Assembly (NCBI GenBank): GCA_910574345.1
Contig: CAJSZV010000019.1
Coordinates: 16,668-80,667 of the forward strand
From: Clostridiaceae bacterium
GTDB lineage: Bacteria > Bacillota > Clostridia > Lachnospirales > Lachnospiraceae
DNA length: 64,000 nt
Reading direction: 5' to 3'
The translations under genes and the position numbers were made by a program. Within the stretch, counting starts at the first letter, position 1. Each line of letters opens with the position of its first letter. Under the pieces are notes generated by a model that made no database searches, was not told where the DNA came from, and saw nothing but the letters and a program-made list of their open reading frames with translations. Of the stretch, positions 8,922 through 17,324 are shown one piece after another.

Positions 8922-9292
8922 ATGAGTTGGTATTATCAACGTTAGGACATACATGGATTCTTGATCTGGATGGGACTATTGTAAAGCATAATGGATATAA
9001 AAAATATGGGGTCGACAGCTTTTTAGATGGTGCAAAAGAATTTTTAGAAAGCATTCCTAAAAAAGATATGATTATATTTTTAACATCAAGATCAAAAAGC
9101 AATAAAAAAATGACAGAGATATTTTTAAGTGAAAATAATGTGAGATATGATTACATTATCTATGGGGTTCCATATGGTGAGAGAATAGTTATAAACGATA
9201 ACAAGCCAAGTGGATTAAAAATGGGTTTCAATGTAACTGGGGACAGAGATACATTATTTCTTCCCCACATAATAGAAAATCCAAAATTGTAA
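8918..9292 (+). CDS. Small HAD-superfamily phosphatase
   Basis: 124-residue HAD hydrolase. Motif I is WILDLDGTIV near residue 15, motif II is the Thr/Ser of FLTSRS near 51 and motif IV is INDNKPSG near 89; the cap is minimal. Start overlaps the stop of the isomerase (ATGA). Proteins of this type in capsule loci dephosphorylate sugar phosphates. Here it would complete an isomerase-kinase-phosphatase-nucleotidyltransferase set; substrate not determinable. Could alternatively be a regulatory phosphatase. Confidence 0.75.
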   Translation: MNELVLSTLGHTWILDLDGTIVKHNGYKKYGVDSFLDGAKEFLESIPKKDMIIFLTSRSKSNKKMTEIFLSENNVRYDYIIYGVPYGERIVINDNKPSGLKMGFNVTGDRDTLFLPHIIENPKL

Positions 9293-9340
9293 TTTTAAAT
9301 GTTAGTTTTTTATTAAGAAATTATATTGGTGAAGAATTTT

Positions 9341-10519
9341 ATGAAGAAAATTATGTTTATAGGAGACAAAATTTACCCGTTGGATAGCGGAGATGCTTTA
9401 TACAATTATGGTTTAGTAAAAGGAATAGAAAAATATTTTGATATAACATCTTTTGCATTTATCGATCCCAAGTATATTGCAGAGAGAGATAATTTAGATA
9501 ATAAAAATATAAAGTTATATCCCAGCTATGAAAATTGTGGTATTAGGGCGAATATGATGTCGCGATTAGGCCATGGACTTCCGATAAATCAAGAAATGAT
9601 TAATGATATTTTTAGCTTACTGGATACGAAAGAATATAAAGTTGTCATAATAAGCCACATTACAATGATCCAATTTGCGAGAGTCCTAAAAAAGAAATAT
9701 ACAAATATAGAATTTATATACGTTTCTCATAATGTAGAAATAGTAAATTTCAGGGAAGAACGGGCACAGTTAATAAAAAATAAAAAGTTTAGGTTGTTGT
9801 ATAAGCTTTTAACCTTAGTTAAAGAAAAAAATGTAAAAAGAGATGAAAAGTTTCTGTTATCAGAGTTTTGTCATAGCTTTACTATATCGATGAGTGATTA
9901 TGAAATACAGAGACATATTTACAAAAGTATAGTGAAACCATGCTATTGTAAGCCGCTTATTGAGTTTCCACATGTTAAAAATGAAGAATCGCTAAAGAAA
10001 TTTAACAAAAAAATTTTGCTGGCTGGAAGTATGGGTTGGTTTCCTAATATTGAAGGTGCAGAATGGTTTGTGAATCATGTATTCGAGCAATTAGCAAATA
10101 CAGGTTATATACTTTATCTTGTTGGAAATAGACCAGATAAAAAGATATTTAATCTGCAGAGAAGATACCCTAAAAATATTGTTGTTACTGGACGGGTAGA
10201 ATCAATGGACGAGTATTTTGAAAAATGTGACATTAGCATTATTCCATTGTTTTCAGGAACAGGAGCAAAGATAAAGGTACTGGAATCTATAGCGAGAGGG
10301 ATTCCGACGATTGCGACATCATTCGCGGTTAAAGATTATAATTTAAAAGAAGAGGTTATAGTGGCGGACTCAGCTGAGGATTTTTATATTTCCATTAATC
10401 AAATCAAAGAGAATTATGGTAGAAGGCTGTCATTATATAGAAATATGCAAATTTATTATTCTAACTATATGGTGTTGAGTCAGGAGATAAAATCCTTGTT
10501 AGATGAACTGGTGAAATAG
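9341..10519 (+). CDS. Glycosyltransferase family 4
   Basis: 392-residue GT-B glycosyltransferase. KKILLAGSMGWFPNIEGAEW marks the nucleotide-binding C-terminal domain, and SIIPLFSGTGAKIKVLESIARG is the E-containing donor loop seen in the WcaI/TuaC-like branch. N-terminal MKKIMFIGDKIYPLDSGDAL fits an acceptor Rossmann domain. ATG 9341 is chosen over TTG 9326; the ribosome site is weak (GGTGAAG at 9328-9334). Separated from the HAD gene by a 48-nt AT-rich gap without a clear promoter. Confidence 0.85.
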   Translation: MKKIMFIGDKIYPLDSGDALYNYGLVKGIEKYFDITSFAFIDPKYIAERDNLDNKNIKLYPSYENCGIRANMMSRLGHGLPINQEMINDIFSLLDTKEYKVVIISHITMIQFARVLKKKYTNIEFIYVSHNVEIVNFREERAQLIKNKKFRLLYKLLTLVKEKNVKRDEKFLLSEFCHSFTISMSDYEIQRHIYKSIVKPCYCKPLIEFPHVKNEESLKKFNKKILLAGSMGWFPNIEGAEWFVNHVFEQLANTGYILYLVGNRPDKKIFNLQRRYPKNIVVTGRVESMDEYFEKCDISIIPLFSGTGAKIKVLESIARGIPTIATSFAVKDYNLKEEVIVADSAEDFYISINQIKENYGRRLSLYRNMQIYYSNYMVLSQEIKSLLDELVK

Positions 10520-10529
10520 GTAAAATCAG

Positions 10530-11603
10530 ATGAAAAAAATTGCGATAATCACATTAACTCATGTTTACAACTATGGGAACCGATTGCAGAATTATGCTCT
10601 TCAGGAACTTCTAAAAGATATGGGGTATCATGTGGAAACTATATATAATGATGTGGGAAGTATCAAAAGTAAAGGTTTGATTATTCTTAAAGAATGCTTG
10701 TATTGCGGAAAATATGCTAAATTGCGGAAAAAGGCTTTTAAAGAGTTTAATAGAAAATATATAATCTGGAGCAATATAAAAGCCTCCAATTATATTATTT
10801 CTGATAATCGAATCAACGGGGAATATGATTATTTTATTTCGGGCAGTGATCAGATTTGGAATCCTTACTTTTCATACTTTGGATTTTACTTTTTGGATTT
10901 TGTAGAATGTGATAATAAAAAGTTATCTTATGCGGCAAGTTATGGAGTTACAGAGATTCCTGAAGAAAAGAAGCTGCAATACAAAAAATGGCTAAGTGAT
11001 TTTAAGGCTATTTCTGTTAGAGAGGAACAGGGGGTTGAATTATGTGAAAAGTTGGGAATTAATGATGCAGTAAGAGTGTTGGATCCAACTTTAATGCTGT
11101 CTGATGACAGATGGAATTCAATGGCCAGGAAACCCTATGGTTTTAATGAAAAGAATTATATTTTGCTATATTTTCTGGGAGAAATTCCAACGCTCGTTCA
11201 TATGGAAATCCAACACTATAAAAAAAGAGGCGCAAAGATTATATATCTGGAAAACGAAAATAAACGTGTTTGCGAGATAAAATCTAAAAGTCTGTTTTCT
11301 GCAGACCCTATGGAATTTATTTGGCTTATAAAGAACTGTGCTCTTTTATTGACAGACTCTTTTCATGGCGTGGTTTATTCAATACTCTTTAAAAAGAATT
11401 TTTGGGTGTTTGACAGAAAAGGTGAAGATATAAGGAATGAAATGTCCTCACGGATTACAAGCCTGTTATTAATGGTAGATATAAAAGATAGAATGAATCC
11501 AATGAAAATTTGTGACACTAATATTGATTATTCAAATATTGATGAGCTGTTAGACATTGAAAGAAAAAAAAGTTTGGAGTATTTAATGAAAAACTTAGAA
11601 TAA
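10530..11603 (+). CDS. Polysaccharide pyruvyltransferase family protein
   Basis: 357-residue member of the CsaB/WcaK-type family that transfers pyruvate from phosphoenolpyruvate to form a ketal on a glycan. Diagnostic blocks: MKKIAIITLTHVYNYGNRLQ at the N-terminus, YFISGSDQIWNP near residue 107 and LLTDSFHGVVYSILF near 271 with the conserved DSFHG. Start ATG 10530 is ten nt after the preceding gene. Often found beside FrhB-like proteins in EPS loci, as here (15910-16914). Expected to add a charged decoration to the repeat unit. Confidence 0.9.
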   Translation: MKKIAIITLTHVYNYGNRLQNYALQELLKDMGYHVETIYNDVGSIKSKGLIILKECLYCGKYAKLRKKAFKEFNRKYIIWSNIKASNYIISDNRINGEYDYFISGSDQIWNPYFSYFGFYFLDFVECDNKKLSYAASYGVTEIPEEKKLQYKKWLSDFKAISVREEQGVELCEKLGINDAVRVLDPTLMLSDDRWNSMARKPYGFNEKNYILLYFLGEIPTLVHMEIQHYKKRGAKIIYLENENKRVCEIKSKSLFSADPMEFIWLIKNCALLLTDSFHGVVYSILFKKNFWVFDRKGEDIRNEMSSRITSLLLMVDIKDRMNPMKICDTNIDYSNIDELLDIERKKSLEYLMKNLE

Positions 11604-11655
11604 AAATCAATGATATTCTGTACCATATTGATTTAATAGAGGGGATTTTGATTAA

Positions 11656-13182
11656 ATGAGAATAGATAATGTAATAAAGAATAGCTCATTAGCCTTATTT
11701 GCTCAAATTATCACAAATTTTTTTAAATTTGTCACGCAGGTGATATTTGTCAGGACCCTTAGCATAGAGTATTTGGGAGTCAATGGATTATTTTCAAACA
11801 TATTAACAATGCTTTCATTGGCTGAGTTGGGCGTGGGCACTGCTATTCTATACAATATGTATAAACCGCTAGCTCAAAATGATCAGTCTAGGATAAAAGG
11901 GTTAATGAATTTTTATAAAGAGACTTATACTAAAATTGGAATTTTTGTTTTAGCAGCAGGAATATTTTTGACCCCATTTTTAGGCTTCCTAATAAAAGAT
12001 ACCCCAGACATTCCAGAACTTAAGCTTGTATATATCCTGTATGTTGTTAATAACGCAGCATCATATTTTTTTGTATACAAGCAATCGATCCTTATTGCAG
12101 ATCAAAAAAATTATGTAGTGACGAAAGTAACTATTATAAAAAATATTACAATGAGTGTCTTTCAGATATTACTTTTATTATTAACGAGAAAGTTTCTCCC
12201 ATATTTGTTAATATCAATTGTATGTACGATTGTTTTTAATATTGTAGGTTCAATACTTTCTGAACGGTATTATCCATATTTAAAGAACAATGACGAGTAT
12301 TTAATGAAAGAAGAAAAAAGGGATATCTATAAAGATGTATACGCACTAATGAGCCATAAGGTTGGGGGTGTAATTGTTTTTGGGACCGATAATCTTCTGC
12401 TGTCAGCTTTTGTAGGGGTTACAGCAGTAGGGCTATATTCAAATTATATGATGATTCTTAATTCCGTAAAAGGATTTTTAAATCAAATATATGAGTCATT
12501 AGTATCCAGCATTGGAAATTTAGTGAATAAAGAATCAGATGAAAAAATATTTTTTGTTTACAAAAATATGTTCTTTATCAGTTTTTGGATTTCCTCTTTA
12601 GTATCAATAAGTTTTTATTGTTTGTCAGGACGAGTAATTGAACTTCTGTTTGGAAAAAATTATTTGCTGTCGAATCAAATTATATTTCTGATGTCACTTA
12701 ATTTTTATATAGCAGATCTAAATGGGATGAGAGCGATAACCAGTAAATTTAAGGGAGCACAGGGGTTGTTTTGGAACGATCGTTATAAACCATATTTTGA
12801 ATCTGCCATAAACATGTGCACGTCTGTTATATTACTTAAGTTTATGGGATTTTCAGGAATCTTACTTGGTACACTCTTAAGTACACTAACAACAGGGTTT
12901 TGGATTGAACCTCTGGTTTTGTTTAAATATGGATTTAATATGCCAGTAAGAGATTACTATAAAATTTTTTTTAAGGATACAGTAATATTTGCTTTGTCAT
13001 GGTTGATAACAGCAATGATTATGAAACTTTTACCTGCTGGAATTTCAGGTATTTTAATCGGATGCGTAATTTGTATTTTGGTTCCGAGCACTTTGGTGAT
13101 TTTAATGTACAGGACAACCACTGAATTTGCATATTGTATAGTTTTGATAAAGACAATTATAAGAAAGGTGCTCCATAGATGA
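11656..13182 (+). CDS. Wzx-like oligosaccharide-lipid flippase (MOP superfamily)
   Basis: 508-residue membrane protein with about 12-14 helices. N-terminal SSLALFAQIITNFFKFVTQV followed by RTLSIEYLGVNGLFSNI is typical of polysaccharide-export flippases of the PST/Wzx group. It would move the undecaprenyl-linked repeat unit to the outer face for the Wzy-like polymerase. Preceded by a 52-nt gap with GAGGGG before the start; its 3' end overlaps the next gene by 4 nt (ATGA). Confidence 0.88.
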   Translation: MRIDNVIKNSSLALFAQIITNFFKFVTQVIFVRTLSIEYLGVNGLFSNILTMLSLAELGVGTAILYNMYKPLAQNDQSRIKGLMNFYKETYTKIGIFVLAAGIFLTPFLGFLIKDTPDIPELKLVYILYVVNNAASYFFVYKQSILIADQKNYVVTKVTIIKNITMSVFQILLLLLTRKFLPYLLISIVCTIVFNIVGSILSERYYPYLKNNDEYLMKEEKRDIYKDVYALMSHKVGGVIVFGTDNLLLSAFVGVTAVGLYSNYMMILNSVKGFLNQIYESLVSSIGNLVNKESDEKIFFVYKNMFFISFWISSLVSISFYCLSGRVIELLFGKNYLLSNQIIFLMSLNFYIADLNGMRAITSKFKGAQGLFWNDRYKPYFESAINMCTSVILLKFMGFSGILLGTLLSTLTTGFWIEPLVLFKYGFNMPVRDYYKIFFKDTVIFALSWLITAMIMKLLPAGISGILIGCVICILVPSTLVILMYRTTTEFAYCIVLIKTIIRKVLHR

Positions 13183-14108
13183 TCAAAGACATAGGAAAAT
13201 GGGTAATGGGATGGCTGTTGTCATTGAAAATCAATAAAAAAAGAGAGGAAGTATATTATATTATATGGGGACATATAGGAGAAGCGGTTTACGGACTATC
13301 ATTGTTGCCGGAATTAAAACAAATAAAAGAAAAACGGATTAATATTATAACTAATGAAGCGTATTCAGAGATAGCAGATTTATATAAAAACTGTTATGAG
13401 AATATTACTGTTTTGTCAAAAAGAAGGTTGGGAATGCTTCTCTTTTATTCTAAATCTAAATTTTCATTTCATAAAAATTATATTGGTAATAAATGGGAGT
13501 GGGAAGATTATAAGTATTATTCAGGGATTCCCACAGATGTTTATGTGGAGGGTCTGATTTATAAAATTAAGGATCTAAGAATTCCTTATAATACAAAACA
13601 TAGTAAGATTACAAATCCGCGTTCTGAGTCAGAGAGAGATTTTATCCGCATTATAAATGATCTGAAGGTGCAAAAAAATAAATCTGTTTTATTGATCCCA
13701 TATGCACAGAGCGCAAAAGTGTTTGATGTTTCTTTATGGGAATTAATCGGTAAAAAGTTAAATAATTGGGGATATAAGGTATATACAAATGTTAAAGATG
13801 AAACAGAACCGGCAATAAATGGAACGATTCCGGCAGTATTGCCTTTACGATATGTAATTACATTTATCGAATATGCCGGCTCAGCAATATCTATAAGATG
13901 TGGTCTGACAGATCTGATAGCGATATCTGATTGTGATGTGGAAGTTCTATATAAAATTGAAGACGAAAATGATATATATTTTTCAGAGGTTACGTCATTA
14001 AAATTTGGCAAGGAAAACTCAATGTATAAAAATAGATGGTTTATAAAAAATGAAGGTGATCAAAGCAGATTCATTGATCATTTGGAAAAAAAATATATAA
14101 ATTTGTAA
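13179..14108 (+). CDS. Putative GT-B glycosyltransferase, distant GT9/heptosyltransferase-like (paralogue 2)
   Basis: 309-residue protein with the same design as the gene at 5877-6818: an N-terminal half with YYIIWGHIGEAVYGLSLLPE, a central VLLIPYAQSAK strand and GYKVYTNV, then AISIRCGLTDLIAIS near residue 234. The SxRxGLxD segment resembles the donor loop of GT9-type enzymes. No signal peptide. It is coupled to the flippase gene. I infer a glycosyltransferase role from fold-like motifs and context only. Confidence 0.5.
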   Translation: MIKDIGKWVMGWLLSLKINKKREEVYYIIWGHIGEAVYGLSLLPELKQIKEKRINIITNEAYSEIADLYKNCYENITVLSKRRLGMLLFYSKSKFSFHKNYIGNKWEWEDYKYYSGIPTDVYVEGLIYKIKDLRIPYNTKHSKITNPRSESERDFIRIINDLKVQKNKSVLLIPYAQSAKVFDVSLWELIGKKLNNWGYKVYTNVKDETEPAINGTIPAVLPLRYVITFIEYAGSAISIRCGLTDLIAISDCDVEVLYKIEDENDIYFSEVTSLKFGKENSMYKNRWFIKNEGDQSRFIDHLEKKYINL

Positions 14109-14154
14109 ATTGATGTTATTGGGGACAATAGATGAAGGTGAAAGGATTTAATAT

Positions 14155-15288
14155 ATGAGAATATTGATAACTGGTGGTACAGGGGTCATCAGTTCAGGAC
14201 TTGTTTATGAATGTGTTAGTAGAGGGTACGAAGTATTCACATTGACAAGAGGTAACAATAAATTCCGCAATGTCAATGGAGCGATAAATATATATTGTGA
14301 CATTTGGGATACCGATAGTGTAAAGACCAAAGTAGGCAACATGAAATTTGATGTCGTTGTCGATTGTCTGACTTATACGGTTGAACAATTAAAAATATCG
14401 CTGTGTAATTTTTCTGGGATCTGCAATCAATATGTTTTTATATCCACGGCAGGAGTATATAATCGGCAGGGAGATAAAAAGATAAAAGAATCAGATGAAA
14501 AAAATTTCATTGAATGGACGTACTCTAAAAATAAAATTGAATGTGAGAACTATTTGATAAATTATTGCTTAAGTCAAAATATAATATATACAATAATAAG
14601 ACCTACGGTTACTTATGGAGATTATCGCATTCCTTTCCCTGTGGCAACCAGAACGCCTGGATGGACATTTTTTCAGAGAATGTTGGATGGAAAGCCTATG
14701 CTCGCGAGTGATAATGTTAAATTTTCTATAATACATATAGAGGATTTTTCGCGAGCAGTGGTGTCATTATTTGGGAACCAAAAGGCATTTAATGAGGATT
14801 TCCATATTACTTCGGATTTAAATGAAATATATTGGGACGATGTAATTGAAGCTGTCGGAAAAATATTAAATATCAAGCCAAAGGTTATTCATGTACCGGC
14901 GGAAGTTTTTGGGAAAATTTATCCGTCTTTGTACGATGAGATTAAATATCATAAGAATACGGTTCAGCTGTTTGATAATACAAAACTTAATAAGGCTGTA
15001 AATTTTACATCTAAGATAAGGCTGGAGGAGGGAATTGCCAGGATGATAAGAAGTATGAAAAATGAATTTGATACCTCTGGTTTGCAGATTGATAAGAGAT
15101 GGAATCATTATTGCAATGCGACTATATATTATTCTTATATCCATAAGATTTTGTCTAAAGAAGAGGAAAACATTCTTGATTTATACTTTGACAAGAGCGA
15201 GACTCTTTCTTTCATCAAAAGTTATATGATGGTTTATGTTTATAAAGTTAAAAGAAGTTTGCGTATCATTCGGAAGAAATTAAAATAG
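14155..15288 (+). CDS. NAD(P)-dependent epimerase/dehydratase (extended SDR)
   Basis: 377-residue short-chain dehydrogenase of the extended type. MRILITGGTGVISSGLVYEC is the cofactor-binding glycine motif (TGGTGxxxxG variant), FISTAGVYNR supplies the catalytic Ser/Thr region and YSKNK gives the YxxxK catalytic pair. RPTVTYGDYR fits the substrate-binding part. The C-terminal 70-80 residues, including VYVYKVKRSLRIIRKK, are an extension of unclear role. Likely modifies a nucleotide sugar for this glycan. The SD (GGTGAAAGG) precedes ATG 14155. Confidence 0.8.
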   Translation: MRILITGGTGVISSGLVYECVSRGYEVFTLTRGNNKFRNVNGAINIYCDIWDTDSVKTKVGNMKFDVVVDCLTYTVEQLKISLCNFSGICNQYVFISTAGVYNRQGDKKIKESDEKNFIEWTYSKNKIECENYLINYCLSQNIIYTIIRPTVTYGDYRIPFPVATRTPGWTFFQRMLDGKPMLASDNVKFSIIHIEDFSRAVVSLFGNQKAFNEDFHITSDLNEIYWDDVIEAVGKILNIKPKVIHVPAEVFGKIYPSLYDEIKYHKNTVQLFDNTKLNKAVNFTSKIRLEEGIARMIRSMKNEFDTSGLQIDKRWNHYCNATIYYSYIHKILSKEEENILDLYFDKSETLSFIKSYMMVYVYKVKRSLRIIRKKLK

Positions 15289-15310
15289 TATAAAAATTTG
15301 GAAGAATATT

Positions 15311-15922
15311 ATGAGAAGACTAATAAAATATGTGAAATCATTTTTGGTAAAATGCATTTATCGAAAATATATTATTGGAAAAGGAGTAATCATAAAAGAC
15401 CAAGACGATTATCTTAAACTTTCTTCTGGATCTATTGTTGAGTTAAGTGGGAATCTGGTTTTGAACTGCGGACGGATAGGTAAAAATGGCCGGTCCAGCA
15501 TTCTTAGATTAGATGAAAATGCAAAATTGAATTGTGACGGATTTAGTTTTATGTATGGTGCAGATATTCAGTTATTTAAGGACGCAAATTTGATTTTGGG
15601 CAGGGGAAGTTTTATAAATAGCGATTGTAAAATACGATGCCATAAAAAAATTTCTATAGGCGAAGATTGTGCAATATCGCATGATTTTACAGTTATGGAT
15701 TCGGATGCCCATGAATTGGACGGGAGTAGAAGCATAAATGCGGTTAAAATTGGAAATCATGTGTGGATTGGAACAAGAGTTACAATTTTAAATGGTGTAA
15801 CGGTTGGTGACGGTGCTGTAATCGCAGCAGGATCTGTAGTGACAAAAGATATACCGGCTAATGTATTGGCAGCTGGAGTTCCGGCAAAAGTAATAAAAAA
15901 TAATATAGAATGGAAAAAATAA
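15311..15922 (+). CDS. Hexapeptide-repeat (left-handed beta-helix) O-acetyltransferase
   Basis: 203-residue acyltransferase of the WbbJ/maltose-acetyltransferase type. Isoleucine-patch hexapeptides run through the second half, ending in HVWIGTRVTILNGVTVGDGA and AAGVPAKVI, the acetyl-CoA-binding end. DSDAHELDG near residue 137 carries the usual catalytic His. It would O- or N-acetylate a sugar of the repeat unit. Sits 22 nt after the epimerase and overlaps the FrhB-like gene. Confidence 0.88.
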   Translation: MRRLIKYVKSFLVKCIYRKYIIGKGVIIKDQDDYLKLSSGSIVELSGNLVLNCGRIGKNGRSSILRLDENAKLNCDGFSFMYGADIQLFKDANLILGRGSFINSDCKIRCHKKISIGEDCAISHDFTVMDSDAHELDGSRSINAVKIGNHVWIGTRVTILNGVTVGDGAVIAAGSVVTKDIPANVLAAGVPAKVIKNNIEWKK

Positions 15923-16914
15923 TGATGGATCATTTTTTAAATCCTGTTACATATGCAGTCTGGTCGAAAGATGAAGATATACGATATAATAGTACCTCTG
16001 GTGGAGCATTTTCTGAATTTGCTGAGGTTATATTATTGCAAGGCGGATGTGTGGTAGGAGCAAAATATAATCAAAGTAATCTGGCGGAACATACAATTAT
16101 CTATACAAAAGATAGAATTAATGAAATCAGGCAGTCTAAATATATGTCCAGTATAATGAAAAATGTATACAAAGAAGTGAAAAATGAGTTAGGAGTGGGA
16201 AAACTTGTGGGATTTTGTGGGTCTCCTTGTCAAATTGCAGGATTATACTCTTTTCTTGGAAAAGACTATGAAAATCTCATAACAATGGATTTTATCTGCA
16301 GAGGAATGAACTCTCCAAAGGCTTTTAGATCCTGGCTTGACGAAATAGAGAGAAAAGAGAATAAGGAGGTTAATAAAGTATGGTTCAAATATAAAGATGG
16401 AGGTTGGAAGAGCTCTCCAAGAAGAACCAGATTGGATTTTAAAGACGGATCTTATAAGGTTTATGAGGGTAAAAAAAATCTCTATATGAATGGGTATTTG
16501 ACTTCAAATCTTTATATAAGACCATGTTGTGGAAGCTGTGCATTTAAAGATGTCCCCCGGCAGGGGGATATTACTTTAGCTGATTTTTGGGGGATTGAGA
16601 AAGAACTGGATGACGATAAAGGCATATCTTTGATACTCATTAATTCTAAAAAGGGAGAAAAGCTGTTTGAAGAAGCGAAAACAAACTTTAATTATTATGA
16701 ACGTAATTTTAATGAGATTTTTAATGAAAATCCAATGCTGACGACTTCTGTACAGATATCTGCTAAGGCGCATAATTTCCTGCAGGATCTTGATAATATG
16801 CTATTTACAGATGCATTAAAAAAATATGGTGGATATTCTATGGAGACATCTTTATGGTTCAAGGCTGTAAAAAAGCTAATATACCAGCTATATACAAATA
16901 TAATTTCTGAATAA
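15910..16914 (+). CDS. Coenzyme F420 hydrogenase/dehydrogenase beta-subunit (FrhB)-like protein
   Basis: 334-residue protein of the FrhB/FdhB C-terminal family common in EPS loci. Characteristic blocks: STSGGAFSEFAEVIL, FCGSPCQIAGL near residue 107, DFICRGMNSPKAFRSWL and CCGSCAFKDVPRQGDITLAD with the FeS/flavin cysteines. The N-terminal ferredoxin domain normally fused to this module is missing and appears as the next separate gene. ATG 15910 overlaps the acetyltransferase; ATG 15922 (TAATG overlap) is an equally good start. Presumably reduces a sugar or lipid intermediate in glycan synthesis; the reaction is not established for this subgroup. Confidence 0.82.
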   Translation: MEKIMMDHFLNPVTYAVWSKDEDIRYNSTSGGAFSEFAEVILLQGGCVVGAKYNQSNLAEHTIIYTKDRINEIRQSKYMSSIMKNVYKEVKNELGVGKLVGFCGSPCQIAGLYSFLGKDYENLITMDFICRGMNSPKAFRSWLDEIERKENKEVNKVWFKYKDGGWKSSPRRTRLDFKDGSYKVYEGKKNLYMNGYLTSNLYIRPCCGSCAFKDVPRQGDITLADFWGIEKELDDDKGISLILINSKKGEKLFEEAKTNFNYYERNFNEIFNENPMLTTSVQISAKAHNFLQDLDNMLFTDALKKYGGYSMETSLWFKAVKKLIYQLYTNIISE

Positions 16915-16923
16915 GGAGCAATT

Positions 16924-17124
16924 ATGGAAATTCCGGTTTTGTATAGGATAAAAGAGGAGTGTTGCGGCTGTACAGCCTGTTATGCAATTTGCCCTAAATC
17001 AGCAATATATATGGAACAAGACGAAGAGGGGTTCGAGTATCCACACATAAAAGAAGATATATGTATCTGTTGTCATATGTGTGTGCAGGTTTGTCCGATT
17101 AAGCGTATTGCTAACGACAGATAA
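16924..17124 (+). CDS. 2[4Fe-4S] ferredoxin-domain protein
   Basis: 66-residue protein with two cluster motifs: CCGCTACYAICPKSAI and CICCHMCVQVCPIKR, i.e. CxxCxxCxxxCP twice. In homologous FrhB-like proteins this dicluster domain is the N-terminus of the same polypeptide; here it is downstream and separate. Preceded by AAGGAG ten nt before ATG. Likely the electron donor to the FrhB-like protein. It is the last gene of the AT-rich cluster, just before a terminator. A truncated second FrhB-type gene is an alternative explanation. Confidence 0.85.
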   Translation: MEIPVLYRIKEECCGCTACYAICPKSAIYMEQDEEGFEYPHIKEDICICCHMCVQVCPIKRIANDR

Positions 17125-17183
17125 AACCTTTATGGATATTTTTTTAAGAAACGATGCCTATTATAAAGAAAAGGACAATAAAG

Positions 17184-17216
17184 TGAAGCAGGGAGTCAGA
17201 TTCCTGCTTCATTTTA
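17184..17216 (+). terminator. Rho-independent terminator of the polysaccharide operon
   Basis: A perfect 9-bp stem, TGAAGCAGG (17184-17192) with CCTGCTTCA (17203-17211), has a 10-nt loop and is followed by TTTT. It lies 60 nt after the ferredoxin gene and marks the shift from AT-rich to GC-richer DNA. Confidence 0.75.
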
Positions 17217-17324
17217 AATTTCCATCTCTCCTTGTCCTTCCCCGGATTTTATGATAACATAGCAGATAAACGATGGAAAGCAAAACCATAAAAATATCAT
17301 AGTTATGAGACTGCAGGAGGTTTT

